Shown: in pieces, positions 22,156 to 29,153 of the stretch
How positions within the stretch are numbered: position 1 is the stretch's first letter
Layout: each line of letters starts with the position of its first letter
Assembly (NCBI RefSeq): GCF_026013475.1
Contig: NZ_JAPDPH010000023.1
Coordinates: 1-50,767, forward strand
Direction: 5' to 3'
From: Micromonospora yasonensis
GTDB taxonomy: Bacteria > Actinomycetota > Actinomycetes > Mycobacteriales > Micromonosporaceae
DNA length: 50,767 nucleotides
Notes under the pieces: generated by a model
Database searches by the model: none
Told to the model about the DNA's origin: nothing
What the model saw: the letters and a program-made list of their open reading frames with translations, nothing else
Program-made: the position numbers and the translations under genes

Positions 22156-23559
22156 ATGAACATCCTCGCTCTCGACCTCGGCACCTCGTCCGTACGCGGA
22201 CTGGTGCTGGACGCGGACGCCACGCCGCGGCCCGGCGCGCTGGCCCGCCGGAAGGTGCGCCTGACCACGGGCGAGGACGGCACCGGCACCCTGGACGGCC
22301 CCACCTACCTGGCCTGCCTGGTCGACTGCCTGGACGAACTGGCCACCGGCGGGCACCTGCGCGACGTGGCGCTGGTCACGGCCTCGGCGCAGTGGCACTC
22401 GCTGCTGCCCTTGGGCGTCGACGGCGAGCCGCTCGGGCCGGTGCTGACCTGGCTGGACACCCGCCCGCAGCCGCTGCCCGGCGCCCGCGGCCCGGTCGAC
22501 CCCGAGGCGTTCCACCACCGCACCGGCACCTGGTGTCACCGCGCCTACTGGTCGGTGCGGCTGCCCTGGCTGCAGGAGCGGGTCGCCGCCCCGGTCGGCC
22601 GGTTCGTCGGGCTGGTCGAGTACGTGCTGGGTGCGCTGCTTGACGAGGTGCCGATGTCCGTGTCGATGGCCTCCGGCACCGGGCTGCTGGACCTGCGCCG
22701 GCTGGAGTGGGACGTCGAGGCGTGCGAGCTGGCCGGCGTACGCCCCGAGGACCTGCCGGCGCTGGCCCCGCGGGAGTGGCACGGCCGGCTCCGCCCCGAG
22801 CACGCCCGGCGCTGGCCGCAGTTGGCCGAGGCCCGGTGGGCCGCCCCGGTCGGCGACGGCGCGGCCTCCAACGTCGGCTCCGGCTGCGTCGACCCGACCC
22901 GGGCCGCGGTGACCGTCGGCACCTCCGCCGCGGTACGCCTGATCCAGGCGGTTCCCGCCGGGGCCGAACTGCCGCCCCTGCCCGGCGAGGTCTGGCGCTA
23001 CCGGGTCGACCACGAGCACGTGGTGACCGGCGCGGCGTACTCCAGCGGGGGGAACCTGTACGCCTGGGCCGCCCGGACACTGCGGCTGCCCGAGGGCGCC
23101 GCGCTGGAGGCGGCGCTGTCGCGGACCTCCCGGAACCGGCAGGTGCGGGCCAATCCGCGGTTCGGCGGCGACCGGCCGCCCGGCGTCGCGCCGGCCGGCT
23201 CCGGTGAGGTGCGCGGGTTGAGCTTCGGCACCACCTCCGTGGACCTGCTCGCCGGGCTGATGACCGGCCTGTGCCGGCTGGTCGCCGGCGATCTGGCCGT
23301 GCTGGAGTCCGGCGTGGACGGCCCGACCGAGGTGGTGCTGGGCGGCGGCGCGATGGCCGCGTCCGCCTGGTGGCGCGGCGCGTTCGCCGAGGCGCTGGCC
23401 CCGCGGGCCGTGCGTTTCCAGCGCAATCCGGAGGTCGGTGCGACCGGCGCGGCACTGGTGGCGACGGGACGGATCGCCGAGGCGGCCCATCTTGGCGGTA
23501 TCGGCCGGACGGACGAGCCGGCCGCGCCGAACACCGTAGGCGCGGACCGGCCGCGCTGA
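22156..23559 (+). CDS. FGGY family carbohydrate kinase (gluconokinase-like)
   Basis: The 467-residue protein begins MNILALDLGTSSVRGLVLDA, the phosphate-1 motif of FGGY kinases. TASAQWHSLLPLG and LTWLDTRP follow, then the C-terminal ATPase half with AAVTVGTSAAVRLIQ (phosphate-2), GGNLYAWAARTL, and VVLGGGAMAASAWWRGAFAEAL (adenosine motif), ending in GATGAALVA. Length is normal for the family. ATG 22156 is preferred over TTG 22150. The sugar is not certain; the sequence recalls gluconate or xylulose kinases. It is divergent from the TrpE/G-like operon and followed at 107 bases by the conservon genes on the same strand. Confidence 0.85.
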   Translation: MNILALDLGTSSVRGLVLDADATPRPGALARRKVRLTTGEDGTGTLDGPTYLACLVDCLDELATGGHLRDVALVTASAQWHSLLPLGVDGEPLGPVLTWLDTRPQPLPGARGPVDPEAFHHRTGTWCHRAYWSVRLPWLQERVAAPVGRFVGLVEYVLGALLDEVPMSVSMASGTGLLDLRRLEWDVEACELAGVRPEDLPALAPREWHGRLRPEHARRWPQLAEARWAAPVGDGAASNVGSGCVDPTRAAVTVGTSAAVRLIQAVPAGAELPPLPGEVWRYRVDHEHVVTGAAYSSGGNLYAWAARTLRLPEGAALEAALSRTSRNRQVRANPRFGGDRPPGVAPAGSGEVRGLSFGTTSVDLLAGLMTGLCRLVAGDLAVLESGVDGPTEVVLGGGAMAASAWWRGAFAEALAPRAVRFQRNPEVGATGAALVATGRIAEAAHLGGIGRTDEPAAPNTVGADRPR

Positions 23560-23588
23560 CCTTCCTGGTCGCGGGGCCAAACAGCCCG

Positions 23589-23616
23589 TTGACACAGCCC
23601 GAGGGCCTGATTGGAT
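23589..23616 (+). promoter_or_regulatory. Putative promoter of the conservon kinase gene
   Basis: TTGACA, 16 bases, TTGGAT, a good housekeeping-type match for an actinomycete. It ends 50 bases before the kinase start at GTG 23667. Confidence 0.5.
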
Positions 23617-23666
23617 GGACTCCGCTCCCCGTCCGGCGGAGTCGACTGGGGACCGAGGAGGCAACG

Positions 23667-26348
23667 GTGGGCGCAGGTCCCGACCCGGCCGCGCGGCCGC
23701 CCCGCGGCGCGTCCGAGGGGCGGCGGGCCGTGCCCCGGCGGCGTTCGGCCCTGCGGCTGCGGGACTGGCGGATCAGCACCAAGCTCGCCACCGTGCTGGT
23801 CATCCCGTCGCTCGCCTTCCTGCTGCTGGCCGGTGTGCAGACCCGGGGACTGGTGGGCCAGACCACCGCGCTGAGCGACTTCGCCGAGCAGGTCGGCATC
23901 GGCCGGGAGATCACCGCCGTCGTGGACCGGCTCCAGCAGGAGCGCGACCGCGCCGCGGGGGAGTTGGCCGCGCTACGTCGGGCCGGCGGCGGCGCCGAAC
24001 GGGACGCGGCGATCGCCGCGCTCCAGCCGTTGGAGGCCGCGTCCGACCAGGCGATGACCGAGCTGCGCGACGCGGCCGAGCCGCTCGCCGACGCCACTGC
24101 CTCCTGGCGGGTCGCCTACGCCGAGGCCCTGGAGGCGTACGACCAGGTCGTCTACATCCGTGCCACGATCCCGCCGGCGGTGCTCAGCAGCGAGACCATC
24201 CTGAGCAACTACCACCGGGCGATCGCCACGCTGCTGGACCTGCTGGCCGAGCCGTCGCCCGGCGACGACCAGCGGGCGCTCACCGACGCCGTGCTCCGCT
24301 ATGTGCAGCTGTCCCGGGTCAAGGAGCTTTCGTCCCGGATCCGGGCCGAGCTCTACGCGGCCGCCCGGGCCGGCCGGTACGACGCCGACGACCAGGCCAC
24401 CCTGACCGACCTGCGGGCACAGCAGCTCACCGCGTTGGGCGCGTTCCGGGTCGCGGCGACCACCGAGCAGATCCGCCGCTACGACCAGACGTCGCTGGAC
24501 CCGGCGTTCGTGTCGGCCACCAAACTCGAGGAGCAGACCCTCCCCGACGACATCGCGCAGCCGGCGCTGCTGCCCGCGCCACAGTGGTGGGCGGCCAGCG
24601 ATCAGCGGCAGGAGCTGCTGCGCCAGCTGGAGCGCGAGGTCGTCGACGACGCCGTACGCCGGGCCGACGACGCCAGCGCGCAGCAGTTGCGCGACACGCT
24701 GCTGGTGGTCGGCGGCATCCTGGCGGTGCTCCTGGTCGCCGTGCTGATCTCGCTGCTGGTCGGCCGTTCCCTGGCCCGGTCGATGCGCCTGCTGCGCGGC
24801 CAGGCGTTGCGGATCGCCCAGGTCGAGCTGCCGCTCACCCTCGACCGGCTGCGCGCGGTGAACCGTCCGGTCGGCGCGATCGAGGTGCCACCGGCGGTCA
24901 TCAGCTCCCATGACGAGCTCGGCGAGCTGGCCGAGGCGTTCGTGGCGGTGCACCGCAGCGCCGTCGACGTCGCGGTCGAACAGGCGCTGATGCGGCGCAA
25001 CGTCAACGCCATGTTCGTCAACCTGGCCCGACGCAGCCAGGTGCTGGTCGAGCGGCAGCTGGAACTGCTCGACGAGCTGGAACGCGAGGAGAGCGACCCG
25101 GACCAGCTGGACAACCTGTTCAAGCTCGACCACCTCGCCGCGCGCATGCGGCGCAACGACGAGAGCCTGCTGGTGCTCGCCGGCACCGAGTCCAGCCGGC
25201 GGTGGAGCCGGCCGGTCGGCCTGGGCGCGGTGCTGCTCGCGGCGAGCGCCGAGATCGAGCAGTACCAGCGGGTGCGCCACGAGTCGCGGTCCGACCTGTA
25301 CGTGGTCGGGCACGCGGTCGGCGACCTGGTGCACCTCTTCGCCGAGCTGCTGGAGAATGCCACGGCGTTCTCCCGCCCGGACACCGTCGTACGGGTCAGG
25401 GCGCGAGCCGAGGGCGCCGGCGCGGTGGTGGAGATGATTGATCAGGGGCTCGGGATGAGCCCGGCCGCGCTGTCGGAGGCGAATGCGGTGCTGGCCGAGC
25501 CGCCGGCGGCCGACGTGGCGGCCTCCGAGCGGATGGGTCTGTTCGTGGTCAGCCATCTGGGCGCGCGGCACGGGGTGCGGGTGGGGCTGCGGGGTGGCCA
25601 GGAGGGGCTGGTGGCGGTCGTCGGTCTCCCCGCCGAGCTGCTGGCGGCCGCCCCGACCGAGCTGGACCAGCCGGCCGCCCCGCGGATGCTGACCAGCCAG
25701 GTGGCGGCGGCCTCCCGGGCCGCGATGTCGCCGTTCACGGCGTCGACGCGCGAGCTGCCGGTGGCGGGGCGACGCCCGGGTGCCTCGGCCGGCGGGCAGC
25801 GGGTGACGGCCCGGGCCGAGCTGCCGTCCGGCTGGCACCGGTCGGAGGCGGCCGGTCCGCCCCGGGAGCCGGCCGCGCCCGCGCTCGCCGGACCCGTACC
25901 GGGCGTGCCCGCCGGGTATCCGCCGAGCGTGCCGGCCGGGCCCGGTTACGCGGGGCCGGTGCCCGCCGGCTCGCCGCCGGCCGTGCCCCGGCAGCACCGC
26001 CCACCGGTCCGCGCCGAGAGCGTGCTGACCCCGTCCGCGCCGGCCGGTGGCGGCTGGTTCTCCCGGCAGGGCCCGTCGTCGGCGGTGCTGGGTGTGACGC
26101 CGTCGCCGGCCGCGACGCCGGTCACGGCCGGGACGAACGAGCGGGGCCTGCCGGTACGCGTACCGATGGCCCAGCTCGCCGCGGTCACGGACAACGCGCG
26201 CCCGGCCGGTCCGGCGCCGCGCCATGAGCCGGATCCGGACGCGGTCGGCGGCATGCTTTCGCGCTTCTACCGCGGGGTACGCCGGGCGGAGGCCGAGGAA
26301 ACCAGAGAGATGTACCTGCCGCGCAGCGAAGGAGGACGACGACAGTGA
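23667..26348 (+). CDS. Conservon-type sensor histidine kinase with nitrate/nitrite-sensing domain (CvnA-like)
   Basis: GTG 23667 follows GAGGAGG. The 893-residue membrane protein has a first membrane segment ([18 protein letters not shown], about 42-60), an extracytoplasmic helical NIT-type domain ([17 protein letters not shown]), a second segment ([20 protein letters not shown], about 348-367), HAMP, and then [20 protein letters not shown] and [20 protein letters not shown]. This linker lacks the usual phospho-His box. The ATPase shows N-box [10 protein letters not shown] and G1-box IDQGLGMSP, followed by a long Pro/Ala-rich tail. This is the CvnA architecture, whose partner systems act like eukaryotic G-protein switches. 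The roadblock gene overlaps its stop. Confidence 0.88.
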   Translation: MGAGPDPAARPPRGASEGRRAVPRRRSALRLRDWRISTKLATVLVIPSLAFLLLAGVQTRGLVGQTTALSDFAEQVGIGREITAVVDRLQQERDRAAGELAALRRAGGGAERDAAIAALQPLEAASDQAMTELRDAAEPLADATASWRVAYAEALEAYDQVVYIRATIPPAVLSSETILSNYHRAIATLLDLLAEPSPGDDQRALTDAVLRYVQLSRVKELSSRIRAELYAAARAGRYDADDQATLTDLRAQQLTALGAFRVAATTEQIRRYDQTSLDPAFVSATKLEEQTLPDDIAQPALLPAPQWWAASDQRQELLRQLEREVVDDAVRRADDASAQQLRDTLLVVGGILAVLLVAVLISLLVGRSLARSMRLLRGQALRIAQVELPLTLDRLRAVNRPVGAIEVPPAVISSHDELGELAEAFVAVHRSAVDVAVEQALMRRNVNAMFVNLARRSQVLVERQLELLDELEREESDPDQLDNLFKLDHLAARMRRNDESLLVLAGTESSRRWSRPVGLGAVLLAASAEIEQYQRVRHESRSDLYVVGHAVGDLVHLFAELLENATAFSRPDTVVRVRARAEGAGAVVEMIDQGLGMSPAALSEANAVLAEPPAADVAASERMGLFVVSHLGARHGVRVGLRGGQEGLVAVVGLPAELLAAAPTELDQPAAPRMLTSQVAAASRAAMSPFTASTRELPVAGRRPGASAGGQRVTARAELPSGWHRSEAAGPPREPAAPALAGPVPGVPAGYPPSVPAGPGYAGPVPAGSPPAVPRQHRPPVRAESVLTPSAPAGGGWFSRQGPSSAVLGVTPSPAATPVTAGTNERGLPVRVPMAQLAAVTDNARPAGPAPRHEPDPDAVGGMLSRFYRGVRRAEAEETREMYLPRSEGGRRQ

Positions 26349-26767
26349 CGACGTTGAGCCAGGAGGCCCGAGACCTCAGCTGGCTGGTGAACGCGTTCGC
26401 GGAGCGGGTGCCCGGGGTGGCGCACGCCGTGGTGGTCTCCTCCGACGGCCTGCTGGTGGCGATCTCCGCCCACCTGCCCCGGGACAACGCGGACAAGCTG
26501 GCGGCGGTGACCTCCGGCCTGATGAGCATCACCGCGGGCGCCGCGCAGATGTTCGACGGGGACGTCGTCAAGCAGACGGTGGTCGAGATGGGGCGGGGCT
26601 ACTTCCTGGTGATGCAGATCCGGGACGGCTCGATCCTGGCCACCCTGGCCGCGGCCGAGGCCGACATCGGTGTGGTCGGCTACGAGATGGCGCGGCTGGC
26701 GAAGCAGGCCGGTGAGATGCTCACCCCGGCGTTGCGGGCGGAGCTGCAGCAGGCGCTGCCCCGCTGA
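26345..26767 (+). CDS. Roadblock/LC7 domain protein (CvnB-like)
   Basis: The 140-residue protein starts at GTG 26345, overlapping the kinase stop by four bases. It begins [20 protein letters not shown] and shows the roadblock fold pattern: [58 protein letters not shown] and [20 protein letters not shown]. Roadblock proteins are small GTPase regulators (MglB-type). In conservons this gene is followed by a DUF742 gene and a small GTPase gene; here neither is present and a convergent beta-glucosidase gene follows. Confidence 0.92.
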   Translation: MTTLSQEARDLSWLVNAFAERVPGVAHAVVVSSDGLLVAISAHLPRDNADKLAAVTSGLMSITAGAAQMFDGDVVKQTVVEMGRGYFLVMQIRDGSILATLAAAEADIGVVGYEMARLAKQAGEMLTPALRAELQQALPR

Positions 26768-26771
26768 GCCG

Positions 26772-26808
26772 GTCGCGGCCCGGCCGGCGCCGCCGGCCGG
26801 GCCGCGAC
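26772..26808. terminator. Perfect 17-bp hairpin between convergent genes
   Basis: The two 17-base arms (26772-26788 and 26792-26808) are exact complements around a 3-base loop. It lies between the roadblock stop (26767) and the beta-glucosidase stop (26811). It is a very strong G/C-rich bidirectional terminator candidate without a U-run. Confidence 0.65.
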
Positions 26809-26810
26809 GC

Positions 26811-28310
26811 CTACAGCCCGTTGTTGCGGATCACCGTCCGGTACCAGTGCGCGCTGCGCTTGAGTATCCGGCGCTGCGTCGGGTAGTCCACGTAGACCAG
26901 ACCCCAGCGCTGCTCGTAGCCCTCGGCCCACTCGAAGTTGTCCAGCAGCGACCAGACGTGGTAGCTCTCCAGCGGCACCCCGTCGCGGATCGCGCGGTGG
27001 GCGGCGGCGAAGTGGTCGCGGAGGAAGTCGATCCGGCCGCTGTCGTCGACGGTGCCGTCGGCGGCCAGCCGGTCCGGGCAGGGCAGCCCGTTCTCGGTGA
27101 CGGTGAGTGGGATGCGGCCGTAGTCGCGGGTGACCCGGGTCAGGATGTCGTACAGCCCCTCGGGGTAGATCTGCTGCCAGTCGGCTTCCGAGGTGGGCCA
27201 CCTGCGTACCGTGTCGCCCTGCCCGGTGACGTAGATGGGCGTGTAGTACTGGACCGCGAGCAGGTCGACCGGGGTGGAGATGACGGCCAGGTCGCCGTCG
27301 CGGACGCCCCGGACCATGCGGCTGTCCGGCCCCAGGTCGGCCAGCACGTCCTCCGGGTACGCGCCCTTGAGGATCGAGTCGAGGTAGAGGCGGTTCTCGT
27401 AGCCGTCGTAGAGCCGGGTGGCGGTGGCGGCCTCGGCGGTGTCGTCGGCGGGGTAGCAGGGGTGCAGGTTCAGCGCGGGGCCGATCCGGCCCGGCGCGCC
27501 GGTGGCGCGCAGCGCGCGGACGGCGAGGCCGTGGGCGAGTTGGAGGTGGTGGGCGACCAGGTACGCGGCGTCCGGGTCCTGCCGGCCCGGCGCGTGGTGT
27601 CCGCCGAGGTAGCCGTTCTGCACCACGGTCTTCGGCTCGTTGATGGTGAGCCAGACCGGCACCTGGTCCCCGAGGGCGTGGAACATCAGGTCGGCGTACT
27701 CGCCGAAGCGTTCGGCGGTGTCCCGGTTCTCCCAGCCGCCGTCGTCCTGCAGGGCCTGGGGGAGGTCCCAGTGGAACAGGGTGGCCATCGGCGCGATGCC
27801 CCGTTCGTGCAGCCCGTCGACGAGGCGGCGGTAGAAGTCCAGGCCGCGTTGGTTGGGCTTGCCGGAGCCGTCGGCCTGGACGCGGGGCCAGGAGATCGAG
27901 AACCGGTAGCTGCGCAGGCCCAGGTCGCGCATGAGGTCGAGGTCCTGGGCGTACCGGTGGTAGTGGTCGGCGGCGACGTCGCCGGTGTCCCCGTTGCGGG
28001 TGCGGCCGGGGGTGTGGCTGAAGGTGTCCCAGACGGATTCGCCCCGGCCGTCCTCCTTGGCCGCGCCCTCGATCTGGTAGGCGGAGGTGGCCGCGCCCCA
28101 GCCGAAGTCGGGCGGAAAGCGCAGCGGCCCGTGCGGGGAGTCCTCGCTGTCGGGGGCGGTGTCCGGTGTGTCGTCGCAGCCGGCGACGGCGGTGGAGCTG
28201 GCGGCGATCCCCGCCGCGACGGGGCCGGCGAGTCCGGCGCGGGCCGCGCCCGCGGCGGTCGCGGACGCGGCGGCACGACGGAGCAGGCGCCGTCGGGTGA
28301 GTAGCGACAT
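26811..28310 (-). CDS. Exported GH1 beta-glucosidase, Tat lipoprotein
   Basis: The 499-residue protein starts at ATG 28310 after GAGGAG. The N-terminus has twin Arg residues (RRRLLRRAA), a weakly hydrophobic Ala-rich stretch and the lipobox VAGC with Cys near residue 45, so a Tat-exported lipoprotein is predicted. The GH1 barrel (about 62-495) opens FPPDFGWGAATSAYQIEGA. The acid/base Glu225 is in TINEPK and the nucleophile Glu406 in TVTENGLP; SYHVWSLLDNFEWAEGY closes the active site. GH1 enzymes hydrolyse cellobiose and other beta-glucosides. With the divergent GH48 cellulase and CebR-like boxes, it probably finishes cellulose breakdown outside the cell. Most actinomycete GH1 enzymes of this type are cytosolic, so export is notable. 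Confidence 0.92.
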   Translation of the reverse strand: MSLLTRRRLLRRAAASATAAGAARAGLAGPVAAGIAASSTAVAGCDDTPDTAPDSEDSPHGPLRFPPDFGWGAATSAYQIEGAAKEDGRGESVWDTFSHTPGRTRNGDTGDVAADHYHRYAQDLDLMRDLGLRSYRFSISWPRVQADGSGKPNQRGLDFYRRLVDGLHERGIAPMATLFHWDLPQALQDDGGWENRDTAERFGEYADLMFHALGDQVPVWLTINEPKTVVQNGYLGGHHAPGRQDPDAAYLVAHHLQLAHGLAVRALRATGAPGRIGPALNLHPCYPADDTAEAATATRLYDGYENRLYLDSILKGAYPEDVLADLGPDSRMVRGVRDGDLAVISTPVDLLAVQYYTPIYVTGQGDTVRRWPTSEADWQQIYPEGLYDILTRVTRDYGRIPLTVTENGLPCPDRLAADGTVDDSGRIDFLRDHFAAAHRAIRDGVPLESYHVWSLLDNFEWAEGYEQRWGLVYVDYPTQRRILKRSAHWYRTVIRNNGL

Positions 28311-28346
28311 CGATGTTCTCCTCGGAGTGACTGGCCGCCCGACGGC

Positions 28347-28360
28347 CGGGAGCGCTCCCA
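28347..28360. promoter_or_regulatory. CebR-like operator 1 (GH1 side)
   Basis: CGGGAGCGCTCCCA contains the perfect palindrome GGGAGCGCTCCC and differs by one base from the Streptomyces CebR box TGGGAGCGCTCCCA. It is 37 bases upstream of the beta-glucosidase ATG. Confidence 0.75.
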
Positions 28361-28569
28361 GCATAGGCCGGACGCGGCTGGCCGCGTTCGGCGGGCGCGC
28401 CGGTGCGTGCGCGCGGCCCGGCCGATCGGGCGGCCCGGGATTGGTGGGCGGGTTGTCGCTCGGGGGCGGGGCGAGCGGCGAGGGGTGGGCAGAAAGCGAA
28501 GGAGGCCGGCCGGGAGGCGGTCGCGCCTGTCCCGTCGGCCTCTTTTCCCGTCGACAACGGGGGTTTAGT

Positions 28570-28602
28570 GTGGGGACGGGGGAGGGCAACCCCCGTCCCC
28601 AC
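28570..28602. repeat. Perfect 13-bp inverted repeat in the GH1-GH48 intergenic region
   Basis: GTGGGGACGGGGG, a 7-base loop and CCCCCGTCCCCAC. It is not followed by a U-run and does not lie at a gene end. Role unknown. Confidence 0.6.
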
Positions 28603-28807
28603 CTGTGATGCACACACGCACGAGTGGAATTGGCGTCCTGCCGTGCGTGTCGCGCGGGAGCCGGGCCACGCGAGTGGCTCTGGTTCCACCTCCCTCCATG
28701 TCGGTGGGTGATGGCTGGCGGCGGCGTCCGGGCTGGCCCGCCGTCAGCCTGGGGGCTGGGACGTCGGGCACAGGGGTGTCCCCGACGATCTTGTACGTAT
28801 ATATCCG

Positions 28808-28829
28808 TCGATGGAAGCGCTCCCATCGA
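28808..28829. promoter_or_regulatory. CebR-like operator 2 (GH48 side, upstream)
   Basis: The core TGGAAGCGCTCCCA (28812-28825) sits in a 22-base palindrome from TCGATGG to CCATCGA with one mismatched pair. It matches the CebR box at 13 of 14 positions. Confidence 0.75.
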
Positions 28830-28922
28830 TGATGCTTGTGACTGTAACGCCCGTCACCCGTTTGTCAAAGCCCCTGAACGAGATCGAAACATCGAGCTGC
28901 CTGTCCGCCCTGCCCGTTGTGA

Positions 28923-28936
28923 TGGGAGCGCTTCCA
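28923..28936. promoter_or_regulatory. CebR-like operator 3 (GH48 side, downstream)
   Basis: TGGGAGCGCTTCCA matches the CebR box at 13 of 14 positions. With operator 2 it brackets about 97 bases that likely include the cellulase promoter, so two repressor dimers could lock it. Confidence 0.75.
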
Positions 28937-29153
28937 TGGCAGACTCTCAATTCACCGCGACGCGGAGCCAGCTCGCGCGAGCGTGGGTCGCCGAGGGCAC
29001 CCGGGAATCCCGGTGCGGCACCCGATCCCCCGGCACGGCCGGGTCGACCACCTTCCCGGGCGCCTCCGTCCCCCCGCGTACGTCCTGCCGACGCGTGGGA
29101 GGCGCCCCGCCGGGGCCTGCGGTCCCGGCCCGGTCCGAGGAGACACCGCGCAC

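Larger units (their letters stand above)
28311..29153. other. Regulatory region between divergent GH1 and GH48 genes, 843 bases
   Basis: No supported gene lies here. It contains one CebR-like palindrome close to the GH1 start, two more close together before the GH48 gene, a 33-base perfect hairpin (28570-28602) and a weaker one (CCCGT...ACGGG, 28545-28559). DNA around 28795-28925 is the least GC-rich of the region and probably holds the GH48 promoter. The GH48 transcript may have a leader of over 200 bases. Confidence 0.6.

Noticed and set aside
21901..23664. Minus-strand 587-codon frame opposite the FGGY kinase
   Set aside because: Shadow of the kinase. Only its last part coincides with the real Trp leader region, and in a different reading.
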